Positions 10,901 through 21,251 are shown, counted from the first letter of the stretch. The stretch: 64,000 bases of DNA from Leishmania donovani (GCF_000227135.1 NC_018263.1:2467726-2531725), one strand, 5' to 3'. Translations and numbers: made by a program. Notes: generated by a model not told the origin, from the sequence alone.

Positions 10901-13900
10901 ATTCCCAGATAGTCCCTGCTGAACCACAGCGGCGTGCTTAGCGGTCTCTGCTGCAAAGGCGGTTGCTGCTGCTCCGCACAGTGAAACGCACCAGTGCAGC
11001 CGTTGAAGGTGACTGGATCGCGCCCCTGCATTGCAGCGCTCGTCAGCGGCAGCGGCGTCTCCTGGTCAGCGAAGACAGAGGATGGGATAGGCAACACACC
11101 AACTGAAAGGTCGCCTGTTCCGCCGATTCGCAGCTCGTAGTACCATCTACCAGCCGTGAGCGGCACCCCCGCCACCACTGAGCCTCCAGTGCCATCGCTC
11201 CGCAAAATGCACACCCCGTCGCCGCTCCATTCGAGCGAGAGACTCTGTGGGTTGCGAACCTTCTGGATGCTCACTCGGTCTGCGGCAGTGTCGCGCTGGC
11301 GGTACAGCTGCATTTGCTCTTGTCGGTGGCGCAGGAAATCCACCGTGGCCGCACTCTCCTCTGCGCTGGCGTCCGTCGGCAACGGTGCACCCTCCGCAGT
11401 GGCCCTATCATCAGCACCAGAGACCATGCTTGGTGGGGAGCATTCGGGCGCTTGCGCCGTTCGCGCGGCCTGCCAGCACTGGGCTGCATCCCGCTGCATG
11501 ACGTAGCTCTCCATGCTCATCTGGATGAAGCGGCCCAGCACGCGCTGTGTAGGGAGGCGACGGCGGTAGTGGCGCAAGGCCATGCGGCGAACGTCGTGCA
11601 GGAGCAACGGCAATGACAGCGGCGGCGGAGTCGTGCGGAAGCGCTGGCTGAACAAAAGCAGGTGGTTGAGGCAGGTGAAAGCGAGGAGTCGTGTTTTGCT
11701 AGTGTTCCGCTGCGCCACGGTGCGCAGAGCCATGAGGCACTCCACCGACCAAACGTACGCCACCGCGGAGCTCGCCGGTGAGTCGAGTGTGAGAAAGACG
11801 GAGAGCGCGCTTCGAAAGATACGCATCGCCCGCAGCTGCGGTTGGTAATCGTGAACGACAGCGATGCGATGGCCCCAGTTGGACGACTCCGCTGCCGATC
11901 GCACCGTCAGGAAGAACTGTGGCAAGCACACCTCAAACGAAGAGAGTGCCGTGCTGCAAAACTCGGATAGCATCGCACCCAACGTTCGGTCAGCGGAGAC
12001 GGTTACAAGTCGCCAGCTCGCCACGCTCCGTTCATCCACAAACACAGCGTAGGAGCGCTGCCCTGCCACTTGCACCTCGTACACATTCGAGGCAAACGGC
12101 CGCTGAGGGTGCGCCGACTCAAATATGCGAGCGTGCGGCGGCCGCTGGGCAATTCGGAGCAGCTCCGCCAGCAACGCATTCCCCATCTCCCACATCAACT
12201 TCACTTTCGCGGCATCCTCGGTGCGGTCGCTGCTCACGCGGCACAGAGAAAGCCACATCTCGTCCAGCAGCGTTGCCATATCCTTGCCTGACGTCGAAAC
12301 AGCCCAGTCTGCCAACCGCGCTACGCAGGCATCGTCCTTGAGGACTTGCATGGTGTGCTGATCCGATTCGGACAAGCCGTGAGAAGACTTCGCCACGCAG
12401 CACACCGCGTGGGCCAAAATGTGTGCGCTGTAGAAGGCTGCCAGTTGGTGATAGCAACTTGCGCAGATGCTGAGCAGCTGCTCACGAGACTGGGAGCGCT
12501 TCTTGTGCCACAGCACAGACTGCTGCGACGGCAACGGCTCACTAAGTACGCGAAGGTCGGTCTCTTCCGACTCCGTGCCAAAGTCCAGCTCCTGCGCGCA
12601 CGCCTCGCGAGCCTGGATGTGGCGAGCGGCTGCCTCTTCGGACTCGTCAAGGTAGCCCACGTCCCCCTCCGTCCAGACGTCCAGCACAACCGATGCGGCA
12701 GCCTTTGCCGCGTTCTCGACACCGGTTCGCGTCGTCTTCAGCAGCAGCGCCAGATGTGACTCCAAAAACATCGACAAAGACGAGTTCAGGCGTCGCAGCT
12801 GCTCCACCATGGCCGGCCGCAAGGCGAGCTCATACACTCGAAAGTTCTTGATGTCACCGATGAAGGCGCTGGAGCCGAGTTGCTGAGGAATGCCCCCGAG
12901 TCGCAGCTCCTCCTGCAAAAGAGAGCCACCGCCAGTCTTCATCGGCCGGGAGTCGAGCAGCAGGCCGCCACGGAAGAGAGACAGGGTAGTGCCGGATTGC
13001 ACAAAGGTGACGCGGATCCACGTGTTGAGGTCAGTCTCAGACAAGGCAAATGAGCAAATCGTTGCCGGGTCGGCAGGGTCCAACTCCGCTTCGCCGCCAG
13101 GGAAGCACGGAAACCACCCAAACTCCAAGTTGCCCCTCGTAATGCGGGCCACCATCTCCAGCGCCGTCGCAGCCGAGCCGCCGCGCAGCATCTGCGCAAA
13201 GAGGATTTGATGACGCTCTATGTTCGTCATGCGCAGTGCAAGATCCACGGTGAAGCTCAGCCCCACCGCGGCACCAGCCACCAAACGCACACACCCGCCG
13301 TTGAAGTGAATCGTGTCGAACATTTCTCGCTCGGTTGGCAAAAACAGGGCATCTGGCGTAGAGGACGCCGAAAGCCGCGACTCCGTCTGCGCGAGAGCGA
13401 TGGTGGCAAGCCTAGACGGCCCTGCGTCTTCGTCATCAGCGCCGTCCTCCTCGTCGAGGTCGTCCATCCCGTGTAGGGGGTACGGGGAGCGTGTACCGAA
13501 CTCGGAGTCACCGTCGTCCTCCGGGTCACTGCCCTCGTCGTCCTCTTCCTCGTAGGTCATGTCCGGCACGTCGGGGACGGGGCCCAGCAGATGGTGACGC
13601 AGAGGGTCGAGGGCTGCAAAGGTCCGCAGCCGCATCGATGAAGGGGCCGTAGGGGAAGCGACGCTGTCGCCAACCCGCACGAGGCTGCACCCTGCGTTCC
13701 CTCGAGATCCCAGCTGCTCCCTCTCGTCGCTGCCAACCCCAATTCCGCGGTCCGTCCGCATCGCGCTGAGCGAGTTTCGGAGCAGCCCCCGCCGCTGCCG
13801 GTACTGAAGCAGGCCCCACAAGCTCAGCACGAGCTCTAACCGAACCTGGTCCATGTTGGACGCGACATCGTTGGCCATGCCGGTCAGCACCGAGAGAGAG

Positions 13901-16900
13901 TCAATCAGCTGCGGCGACACCGACACAACGTGGCGTTCCGCACAGCGAACCAGCACGCAGGACAGCTGGGCGACAAGACACACATCCTCACTCGACCGTG
14001 TCGCCGGCGTCACCGTTACAAACCACACTTGTGCCAGATGCGCCACCGCCTCGGCGAGCTCCAGGTGTGCCTTGTCCCCCTTGATGGGAAAGGTGTCAGT
14101 GGGAGGCTCGTCCCCACCCAGGGTGGCGTGCACGAAACGCAGCGGGAGCCTCTTGATGACGTGAGTAGCCATGGCGGGCTGCGCGGTTGTCGAGGCTTTC
14201 ACCGCCGCCTTTGACGCGTCGCCTGCATGCACCTCCAGAACCTCGCACATCTCCTCCGACCACGAGGGGTGCAGGAGCAGCACAGGTGCGATGGTATGCG
14301 TGGAGAGATGTGCCATAACCGTATCACCCGGTACAGCCAGTCGGGGTATGCCACCAAGGATCGCAAGGCCGAGCAGAATGTCACGCGTGTTGGTTTTGTC
14401 GTAACTACCCTTTCCCTGATCCCCTTCAGGAATCTGCGGGCCGGCTTTCAGCGTGTGCTGGAGCCACGCCTGTAACTCCGTCTGCCATGCGTGATGGCTG
14501 CGCTCGTCGCGGTCGTTGTTGAGGTGCTGCAGCAGCGACAACGCGAGCCAGTGAGCCGTGTCGCAGGAAGTTACCACGCTCAAGTTTGCGCTGCTCTCCA
14601 CAACATGCCGAGTTTCGGAGGCGGACATGCGCGCGTCGTCAGTGGTAATGATGCAGCTTGCCAACTGAAGGAGCACTTGAAGGAAGTTGGGCAGCGATGG
14701 AGGAGATGGCCAGGCAGTTTCGGCATTGGCCGGCGCGGCGCGCGCCGCACGCGAGCTCGGCGTGGTGGAGCTTGTAGCATCCACCTTTCTCGGATTGCCA
14801 TTTGGAGCGGGAACGAGAACAACTGTCGGTGGTGTTAGATACATCGTGTAGTACCACGCCATTAAAAGCGCCGTCACCGCCTCGCTCTCCTCAGCGCTGA
14901 AGAGGGCGACACGTGAGGTGGTCAAGAGCCACCGCGTCGCCATCTTCGCAAGCAGCGCTGCAACGCGGCTGGTGTGGATGGCGATGACGTCTCCTGGCAC
15001 GCCGCGAAGAAACTTGCACAGGAGTGTCAAATGGCCGAGCAAGGTTGTCACATAGCGGGCTGGAAGCGGCAGCTGTGGAAGGCTCACCTCTGCCGAGGAG
15101 GCCAAGGCGCCCACGAGAGCATCGAGACAGCGCCCCACCGTTTCCGCGAGCTCTGGCATCGACGTGGGTGCAATGAAGGCGACCTGAGACGCAGCCTCGC
15201 CGATCACCTTCGCCGCGCGCATAGATAAGAGACGGAACGCATCCCATCCGTCCCATGAGACCTCCAACTCCAAACGCGGGCCCAAGTGGCGCGCGCCGGA
15301 AGCTAGTTCTGTTGGCGACACCACGCGCGAAGAAGCTCCGGCGCCTTTTACAGGCCAGGTCTGGTAAACAAACGGGCGAGCCCCAAAGTTCACGAGAACA
15401 CAGCCTTTTCCCTTCATGCCTATGAGCGGGCTGAGCTGCTCCGACGTCACCAGAGCCTTGACGGAGTGAACAGACTTGCCGTTACGGGTCCAGAAAATGT
15501 CGCCCGCCTCGCGGTCCCAACCACAGCCGACAACGTCACCCATACCGAAGGTAGAGCCGATTACGCGCGCGTTGCGGTTGTTGTATACGGCCCCTTCCAG
15601 TCCGTCGTACGCGAATGAGTCTGGGTTCCAGCCTGGCATCTGCGAGAGACTGTAGTCCGCTGGCCCCAGACCAACGCTCACGTACCCGCCCTGGTACAGA
15701 TCCACCACGTGAACCTCGTAGTAGTACGATGCTGCTTCCTTGCGTACCGACTTCGTCCAGGTGCATGGCGCGACGCAGCTGCCGCGGCCGCCGGAGGAGC
15801 GCAGCGTCAGGCCGGCAGCCCCGACCGTCATGGTGGAGGCACACCCGATCGGAGAGAGTTTCGTGGCCCGCAGCGCCCGCGGCAGAGAGCCGTTCACTCG
15901 CTCATACAGCAGCTCCGGGGACCCGTCAGCAGTCCAGAGACGGCGCATCACCTCGGCGGAGGCACTGGTGGTTCGCAACTTGCGCAAATCTGTGCGTCGG
16001 AACGGACAGGAAAAAAGGGCAGCCAACAGCAGCACCCACGGCTGCGCCTGCTTCCCCACCTCCTCGTACGCCTTCACAGCCGCCTCAAGAAGCAGAAAGA
16101 AGGCGCTTTGCAGTCGAGTGAGCTGCTCCACTGAGCATCCGTCGACGCCGTCAGCGTAGTGCCAGCCGCACAGGGTCCGCGCAATGACAGGGTGCAGCAC
16201 ACGCGCAAGCAGCGCACTGTGCCGCGCCTCCTCGGTGAGCTGCCACAGAAGCTGGAGGCCAACAAGGCGATACTGCGCCTTCTTCGAACGCCACGCCACG
16301 GCGCTCTCCATCTCTGACGTACTCATCTCACTTTGGAAGCAGGCAATGATCTCGGCGCCGACGTTCAGGCCTGCCGCTTCCTCACGCGACGACATGAGCG
16401 CCTTAAGTTGCCGCATGGCCTTCCAGCTCTTGAAGAGCCGCCGCCACTTCTGCCGCTGCGTCAATTGTGCAGCATGCGAATTAGATGCGCTGCTGGCGCG
16501 GGTCCTCGACGAGGCAGAGGAAGAAGTCGCTCCCGCCTGCCCCGTGCCGACCTCGTCGTCGCCCACCTCAGCGATCGGCTCGAACAAGGCCAGAAAAACA
16601 GCGCGCTCCCGCATCTTAGTAACGTACTCCTTCGACTCCTGCCGCTTCGACAGACACCACGGCCGCAGCTTGAGCACCAGCTGGAACGCAGGGAGAAGGC
16701 TCTCGGGAGTGGCCTCACGCAACGCCTGCGTCGGCAGTAGCAGTGCACAGCAGGCAGCCATCACCTGCCGCTCCGTTTCGCGCAGCTGCTCATCACGCAC
16801 TACACGTAACGCCGAGACGTCCTTCATCTGCAGCTCCTCAAACACACGGCTAAGCACACCGACGCCGCCTTGAAGATTCTTGATGAGAGCGTCGCGCTCT

Positions 16901-19900
16901 GTATTCAGGCGGCGCTGACCGTTACGCAGCACGCTCAGGTACGGCGGTCTTGGCGACGCCGCAGCTGTTTGCTGCCCACCTTGTGCGGTAGACGCTGCCG
17001 CCGCCGCCGCCGCTACTGGCACCGCGTCCTGTGAGGAGGGGAGGGGGTTGAGCAACGTGCACCCTAGCTGGGCGAGCGAGTAGGTGAGGGCGACGCACAG
17101 ACGCGAGGCCCAGCGCTTCGCCTCCTCGCCGGGAAAACGGTCGATCAGCACGAGGAGGGACTCTCGGCACTTTTGCAACGACACCGAGCACGCAGCAAGT
17201 GCGGATGTCGGGAGCAGTGGAAGGGATACAGCGAACGAGGCGAGCAGTGCTCCAATCGGGCTGAGCTGCAGGCACTTGAGAAACGTCGCTTCCGCTTCGG
17301 GCAGCTGGCGCAACGCCGTCGACACAGCGTCGACCATTTTCTCGCAGCACCGCAAGAGCGCGGTGCTGTAAACGCACTGCAAAGTCTCCAGCCGCGCCGC
17401 ATCCCCGTCCATACCACAACCCGACAGAAGCACCTCCGCCAAAACCTCCAAGCAGTGGCTTGTCCGCAGCAGGCCGTCGACGCTCTTCACGCGCAGCGAG
17501 CGGTCCACTTGGTACATGGCCTCCATATATAGGGCAGAGAATAGAGAGGACAGCTGACAGGCGGGTTGTGAGGAGAGCAGATCGCAGCACGTGTGCAGAG
17601 AGCTATACAGCGTCAGCAGGCAGCAGTAGACCGTCTCTGCCGCAGGCGCTCGCAACTTGCCCGATTGTGCCTCCAGGAACAGCAGCCGGCCGCCCTCTGT
17701 CAGGAAACACTGGCAGCAGCATCGAAGGAGTGCGGAGGAAGACGGGGCATCCAAACAAGTGCAGCGAAGCGCAAACCGTATGATGGATTCGCGCAGATGC
17801 GACGTTGGCGTGGTCACCACAGAGCGATCCGTCTCCTCACCCTCCACCGCTGCCCGCAACAGCTGCTCCACTGAGTCGTAGCACCCGCCCACGCGAAGGG
17901 CAAAGTCGAGCGGTGAGCTGTACAGCCGCGCGAGCAGATTCACCTGAAGCAGAGTGCAGGCCTGCTGCACTAGATCGCGGTCACCCTGCGAAGTCTGTGC
18001 CGAATCAGCCTGCTGAGCCACCCCAAGGAGCAGGGTTAGCACGGCATCGTCAGGGTCAAGTACAAAAGGCGGAACGACTGAGGCCCAGGTGGATTGATCT
18101 GTCAAGTACTGCGCAGACCACAGAATCCGCTGCGCGTGTGCGGCGCTGCGCTCCAGGACGGCTTTTCCGCATTGCCACGAGGTGTCGTACGGCACATGTG
18201 GAGCAGCTTCAGTGTGGCCCGCATACGCCCACATCTCCCACAGAAACACCTGCGGAGCGGCGCTAGTGGTGGCAGCAGCGGCAGCACCGCTCAAAGGCAC
18301 CGCGACAGCGCAGCAACACAAGGATTTTCGTGCGGGGTCCGCAGAGACGCCCTTGACACACCAAGAGACTGGAAGCTCGACGCTACGCTGCGCTACAAGG
18401 CACCGCCGGTCACGCGCGTAGTCGAACACGCACAGCGTGTGGTCAGAGCGCACGCCGGCGATGGTGTACGACTCCCGCGATGCCGCGAAGAAGACCTCGT
18501 CCGCCTCCTCGATCCAGGCCTGTGGCACAAAATCAAGCACCTGCCGACTGTCGAGGGAATCCCCAAGGACTGGAAATGAACCCACTGCGCACCAATATGG
18601 CTCACCGTAGGGCAAGAGAGCGTGTTCGTGGTGCGGTGCGTAGTCCATGATCACATTGCCGTATCCTTCGTCGAGTGGGAAGTACGCACAGAGGCCGTCC
18701 TCGTTGCCCAGCAGCGGTCTCCGCGCATCTCGCGCGAGCTCCGCGGCTGTGCGAGTGTGCTGCCAAACGCGCACCTCCGCTGCCAATCCGATGAAGCTCT
18801 TGCCCACGACGCACTTGGCGTTTGCAATGGCGTTGGGTGAAACAAGGGCTGGCTGCCGACTGACCAGCTCGTGATCAAGCCAAAGCTCCCACGCCGCCCC
18901 GTTGAAGTTGAGAGCGACATGCCACCACCGTTCCAGCACGGACAGCTTGCCGGCGGAGTTGTACATCGCGAAAGACGGTCCTAAGCGCGGTGTGCGAGCA
19001 CCGCCACGCCATCGAACCCCGTCGCCGACAGGCTCCAGCCCGAGAAGCACCTCCTCAACACTCTTGTCACCTATGGAAAGGAAAATCTGGTCCTTCGCCA
19101 CGCTTCGCGGAAACACCCACATCTCAATGCAGAAGGGGTGAAACCTGTCCTTGAGAGTCACACGCCCCACCGCGACTGAAACGGACTTGGTAAAGTGGAA
19201 GGCAGTGCGACGTCTTGACGCCGCATTAAGCGATGGATTGCGGAAAAGTGGGGCAAGCGTTATTGTCGACGCAGTGCCGAGGAGCGCCTCGACAGAGGTC
19301 TCGCCCACGTAGAGACAACCGCGCGTGCGCTGGGGAGGATGCGACGAAACAAGACAGCACAGCGTGTCCGTCCCCGTCACACAGAAGTGGAAGCGCACCT
19401 CCGCTAGCGGGAGGCCGGTTGTGCGCAGCGTTAGACGGCCATGACTCTCTCCATCCAGACCCTCTCGGCAAACGGAAAAGTGCCAGAAGTGCTCATCTCG
19501 CCCAAGAGCTCGTATGCACAGAGCAACAGCTTCGTTGAGGTGTAGAACAACATCCCCGCGCTGGCCCGGAAGCTGCTGCACGCTGCGCTGGATGAGACGC
19601 GTACCCATCGTACCCAAGGCCTCGTAGCGGGCAACATGCGTGTCACCCAGAAGGAGAAGAGTGCGGCCGTGTGCCGAGCATTGCAACGAGTCCTTCGGCC
19701 GGAACTGAGCGGGCAGCACGAGCGTCTTGACAAGGAAATCAGACATGGTCGCCGTAGAGACACGGACGCACTGCGACGATGACTTGGGCGGAAACACGGC
19801 AGGGTCTAGAGTGAGAAGGGCGGAAGGTGCAACTAGGCACTTCATTAACAGGGACAGACAGCCGCTGCGCAGCGCCAAGCCAAGTTTTGTACGCGCGACC

Positions 19901-20457
19901 GCCACACGCAATTCATCACTCAATTCATCCTCGCTGGCGTGTGCTTCAACGATGCGAAAGAGCTCCAGGCACGATTGTGGCGACGCAATATCCCAGTTCA
20001 CATGCGCGACGCTGTCGAGTAGCACTGACGTGTATGCGCCCTTCTCATCACAATCTGTGACGGCACCGAGCAGTGCGATGGTGCTTAGCAAACTTGTGTG
20101 CTCCTCTTGTGCGGGAAGGGAAGCGCCCATCGACACAATAGCCTCACTCAATCGGTCACGAATTTTCTTCGATGACGACAAAGACAGCTTGACTTTCCGA
20201 AAACGAACTTCAAACACACGCTCGATGCGCGTTGAGTGGGCGTAAAGGCGCTTCTTGAGACCAGAAAGAAGGCTGCGCTGCAGGTTTTCCGCCAGCGGTG
20301 CCTCCAAAAGAAAACTCGGCACGCTGGCCTCATCAGAGGCCGCGAAGGGAACGTCAGTCGATCCTTCGGCCTCGTGATCATCGGTGGAGACAACGCTGTC
20401 GATGATGTCCGCCACACTTAGCAGCCCCCAATCATCGGCATTGTTGCCGAAGCTCAT
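7963..20457 (-). CDS. Giant HECT-type E3 ubiquitin ligase with LamG and SPRY domains
   Basis: About 4164 residues in one exon. The frame opens 32 codons earlier (20553), but a C-rich tract and AG at 20502-20515 lie between, so MSFGNNADDW is the likely start. The C-terminal 380 residues form a HECT domain with the catalytic cysteine in PRAATCFFAIEVPDY near residue 4099; HECT ligases take ubiquitin onto this cysteine before passing it to a substrate. Other regions, approximate: a LamG-like fold 414-619 (ending GLCAYFPLDEGYG), SPRY 1532-1699 (YYYEVHVVDLYQGG), an acidic stretch 2298-2346, a second LamG-like region 2386-2556, SPRY 3066-3299 (GRWYYELRIGG) and SPRY 3372-3537 (GAWYFEVTLRTQG). The helical remainder has no family I can name. 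The layout resembles giant metazoan HECT proteins (HECTD4 or HERC1) in using SPRY modules for partner binding, but I see no RCC1 repeats. The substrate is unknown. Confidence 0.93.
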   Translation of the reverse strand: MSFGNNADDWGLLSVADIIDSVVSTDDHEAEGSTDVPFAASDEASVPSFLLEAPLAENLQRSLLSGLKKRLYAHSTRIERVFEVRFRKVKLSLSSSKKIRDRLSEAIVSMGASLPAQEEHTSLLSTIALLGAVTDCDEKGAYTSVLLDSVAHVNWDIASPQSCLELFRIVEAHASEDELSDELRVAVARTKLGLALRSGCLSLLMKCLVAPSALLTLDPAVFPPKSSSQCVRVSTATMSDFLVKTLVLPAQFRPKDSLQCSAHGRTLLLLGDTHVARYEALGTMGTRLIQRSVQQLPGQRGDVVLHLNEAVALCIRALGRDEHFWHFSVCREGLDGESHGRLTLRTTGLPLAEVRFHFCVTGTDTLCCLVSSHPPQRTRGCLYVGETSVEALLGTASTITLAPLFRNPSLNAASRRRTAFHFTKSVSVAVGRVTLKDRFHPFCIEMWVFPRSVAKDQIFLSIGDKSVEEVLLGLEPVGDGVRWRGGARTPRLGPSFAMYNSAGKLSVLERWWHVALNFNGAAWELWLDHELVSRQPALVSPNAIANAKCVVGKSFIGLAAEVRVWQHTRTAAELARDARRPLLGNEDGLCAYFPLDEGYGNVIMDYAPHHEHALLPYGEPYWCAVGSFPVLGDSLDSRQVLDFVPQAWIEEADEVFFAASRESYTIAGVRSDHTLCVFDYARDRRCLVAQRSVELPVSWCVKGVSADPARKSLCCCAVAVPLSGAAAAATTSAAPQVFLWEMWAYAGHTEAAPHVPYDTSWQCGKAVLERSAAHAQRILWSAQYLTDQSTWASVVPPFVLDPDDAVLTLLLGVAQQADSAQTSQGDRDLVQQACTLLQVNLLARLYSSPLDFALRVGGCYDSVEQLLRAAVEGEETDRSVVTTPTSHLRESIIRFALRCTCLDAPSSSALLRCCCQCFLTEGGRLLFLEAQSGKLRAPAAETVYCCLLTLYSSLHTCCDLLSSQPACQLSSLFSALYMEAMYQVDRSLRVKSVDGLLRTSHCLEVLAEVLLSGCGMDGDAARLETLQCVYSTALLRCCEKMVDAVSTALRQLPEAEATFLKCLQLSPIGALLASFAVSLPLLPTSALAACSVSLQKCRESLLVLIDRFPGEEAKRWASRLCVALTYSLAQLGCTLLNPLPSSQDAVPVAAAAAAASTAQGGQQTAAASPRPPYLSVLRNGQRRLNTERDALIKNLQGGVGVLSRVFEELQMKDVSALRVVRDEQLRETERQVMAACCALLLPTQALREATPESLLPAFQLVLKLRPWCLSKRQESKEYVTKMRERAVFLALFEPIAEVGDDEVGTGQAGATSSSASSRTRASSASNSHAAQLTQRQKWRRLFKSWKAMRQLKALMSSREEAAGLNVGAEIIACFQSEMSTSEMESAVAWRSKKAQYRLVGLQLLWQLTEEARHSALLARVLHPVIARTLCGWHYADGVDGCSVEQLTRLQSAFFLLLEAAVKAYEEVGKQAQPWVLLLAALFSCPFRRTDLRKLRTTSASAEVMRRLWTADGSPELLYERVNGSLPRALRATKLSPIGCASTMTVGAAGLTLRSSGGRGSCVAPCTWTKSVRKEAASYYYEVHVVDLYQGGYVSVGLGPADYSLSQMPGWNPDSFAYDGLEGAVYNNRNARVIGSTFGMGDVVGCGWDREAGDIFWTRNGKSVHSVKALVTSEQLSPLIGMKGKGCVLVNFGARPFVYQTWPVKGAGASSRVVSPTELASGARHLGPRLELEVSWDGWDAFRLLSMRAAKVIGEAASQVAFIAPTSMPELAETVGRCLDALVGALASSAEVSLPQLPLPARYVTTLLGHLTLLCKFLRGVPGDVIAIHTSRVAALLAKMATRWLLTTSRVALFSAEESEAVTALLMAWYYTMYLTPPTVVLVPAPNGNPRKVDATSSTTPSSRAARAAPANAETAWPSPPSLPNFLQVLLQLASCIITTDDARMSASETRHVVESSANLSVVTSCDTAHWLALSLLQHLNNDRDERSHHAWQTELQAWLQHTLKAGPQIPEGDQGKGSYDKTNTRDILLGLAILGGIPRLAVPGDTVMAHLSTHTIAPVLLLHPSWSEEMCEVLEVHAGDASKAAVKASTTAQPAMATHVIKRLPLRFVHATLGGDEPPTDTFPIKGDKAHLELAEAVAHLAQVWFVTVTPATRSSEDVCLVAQLSCVLVRCAERHVVSVSPQLIDSLSVLTGMANDVASNMDQVRLELVLSLWGLLQYRQRRGLLRNSLSAMRTDRGIGVGSDEREQLGSRGNAGCSLVRVGDSVASPTAPSSMRLRTFAALDPLRHHLLGPVPDVPDMTYEEEDDEGSDPEDDGDSEFGTRSPYPLHGMDDLDEEDGADDEDAGPSRLATIALAQTESRLSASSTPDALFLPTEREMFDTIHFNGGCVRLVAGAAVGLSFTVDLALRMTNIERHQILFAQMLRGGSAATALEMVARITRGNLEFGWFPCFPGGEAELDPADPATICSFALSETDLNTWIRVTFVQSGTTLSLFRGGLLLDSRPMKTGGGSLLQEELRLGGIPQQLGSSAFIGDIKNFRVYELALRPAMVEQLRRLNSSLSMFLESHLALLLKTTRTGVENAAKAAASVVLDVWTEGDVGYLDESEEAAARHIQAREACAQELDFGTESEETDLRVLSEPLPSQQSVLWHKKRSQSREQLLSICASCYHQLAAFYSAHILAHAVCCVAKSSHGLSESDQHTMQVLKDDACVARLADWAVSTSGKDMATLLDEMWLSLCRVSSDRTEDAAKVKLMWEMGNALLAELLRIAQRPPHARIFESAHPQRPFASNVYEVQVAGQRSYAVFVDERSVASWRLVTVSADRTLGAMLSEFCSTALSSFEVCLPQFFLTVRSAAESSNWGHRIAVVHDYQPQLRAMRIFRSALSVFLTLDSPASSAVAYVWSVECLMALRTVAQRNTSKTRLLAFTCLNHLLLFSQRFRTTPPPLSLPLLLHDVRRMALRHYRRRLPTQRVLGRFIQMSMESYVMQRDAAQCWQAARTAQAPECSPPSMVSGADDRATAEGAPLPTDASAEESAATVDFLRHRQEQMQLYRQRDTAADRVSIQKVRNPQSLSLEWSGDGVCILRSDGTGGSVVAGVPLTAGRWYYELRIGGTGDLSVGVLPIPSSVFADQETPLPLTSAAMQGRDPVTFNGCTGAFHCAEQQQPPLQQRPLSTPLWFSRDYLGIVIDIPAQRCTILVNGVQAVSFTFGPEAAPSEGAAAASPSPSSTIPSIYNSGEDMGPSNGAGARHEGGDSSHSSHHPSHRSVERSSASVAYYPYVSMGQADSVSLNFGAAYFEHEVPSGCLPLDPANLSLGTMFPYNQMRSLQDLAAHLLTGGRYPLPPFYYEEADPFAGSTERVGPAHVSVQASANVQVNMEDVKNTGLDFETVTGDCAVGAGAWYFEVTLRTQGLMQIGWMQKGEAPHGNGHGVGDSSTSWSVDLFRRVMWHRGVPEPVNTPRRWAAGDVVGCAVDMAHGELSFFLNGRPITGASALESRSPLTETCTFRGIPQGLYYVPAVSLRSGGAVSFNFGSSPFKYKPEGFSPLGVPDSWNERMDTFYNNASAASTQQRMAAMQEAWRVLRSVHPAMGASATAAVAVDRAPFAPRTPATAPTPAARSWSMDTFEKNLLPYRLVVHAIDNFSSDVTKSFTKNAEDELAHYLATFAYPDNSGGVSAAAVAERAWDMFKVLKAVSKVVHALLPFLSLNTTHPTLMTLLFLSLRTLLFRAVRRKLVESVLTVSSVRSEQYRICINRAKAHAERQSVKSSVFGQTFALLGSQSSRIFQTHQRFWSTVFLGEGAEDAGGPFREHLSEMCRELMSGRLPFFVPTANHVHNTGSHREAYVPAASARSAYDLEAFAFIGKLMGGALRSEDPLDLFLPPLVWRYLCAYPITEAEVEQVDVICVQCVREFRVLSATHAAAAVADADESGGTETELFEDVFGEEFFVTQLSDHSTKELIEGGAQTRVTLARSSEYAEALLQARLHEFDLQLHKMREGLLSVVPEVAVLLLTPEELELRVCGQADYTPEELRKGASYEGLTSEDRRVQLLWKALEEATPLQRRLFLRFVSGRDRMPVKLRILPLTTQADADTVLPRAATCFFAIEVPDYSTLEVMKRKLYYSIENCADMDTDFNARVVDEDEGPQLSVALDDGQQDIIPPNSENE

Positions 20458-20501
20458 CACGCTGCTTCTTTTGAGAACAATGGTATCACCTGCGATGCTC
20501 A

Positions 20502-20519
20502 CTGGGGGGGGGGGGAGGG
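20502..20519 (-). promoter_or_regulatory. Predicted spliced-leader acceptor for the HECT gene
   Basis: On the minus strand twelve consecutive C residues are followed at once by AG (20503-20502), 45 bases before the ATG at 20457. This is the usual layout for trans-splicing in kinetoplastids and excludes the in-frame upstream ATG at 20553. Confidence 0.65.
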
Positions 20520-21251
20520 TAGGTGAACGATCACCAGCAGGAGCAAAATGCAAGAGTCAAGAAGAGAAGTGTGCAACAGATGCGTAGATGCTTGCACCCG
20601 GCTTACTTCTTCACAAAGAAAAATAAAATGCGCGAAGATGAGAACGCGCAGTCGAGTCAGAGGGCAGAGGCAACGCGGCGTTTCTCTATAATGCCCTACA
20701 CTGATCTCTGAAGCGACGCGGGAAACCCCGAACAAGAGAGTCGAAGAGCACCGCTCTTCTCTTTGTGTGTGTATGTATGTGCCTGCGTGAGAGAGTGAAA
20801 ACTTCGACCGCTCTTTATTCCCTTTTTGTTTGTACCGGTGCAGTGGGCAAAGTGCGCGTCCCTCTTCAGAAGGAGACGTGGCTACCTTCCGACTCGCTCT
20901 TCCGAGAAGAATTTGAAAGCAAAAGAGAGGCGGAATTCAGCAAAGAAGATGCTCCCGCGCTGATCATGAAAGAAGAGAAGCGGCCCGCAGACGCTACCGG
21001 CCGCTATTCTGAAGAAAAAGAAAAGGCTCTGTGAGACCAACTCTCGATTTGCCTCCTCCTTTCGAATATGTTTTGTGCGGGCCAGTGGCAGCTGCATGTG
21101 TCTCTTGTTCTTCACACAATCACTTCCTTCGGCTTGTTTTGTCGCACGCGATGTTCACGTAATGCAGCAGTTCGGTAATTTGTAACTCGTCATTTGAGCG
21201 AGTCATCACCACTTTTTCCTTGCAGGGCACGAGAGGAGGGAAAAAAGTACG
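20520..21251. other. Intergenic region upstream of the HECT gene
   Basis: No supportable gene. It probably contains the 3' UTR of the hypothetical gene to the right. The minus strand is rich in T/C runs, including the T-rich stretch complementary to 21007-21025. Confidence 0.55.

Noticed and set aside
15615..16121. Long plus-strand frames antisense to the HECT gene
   Set aside because: Typical shadow frames of a GC-rich gene on the opposite strand.
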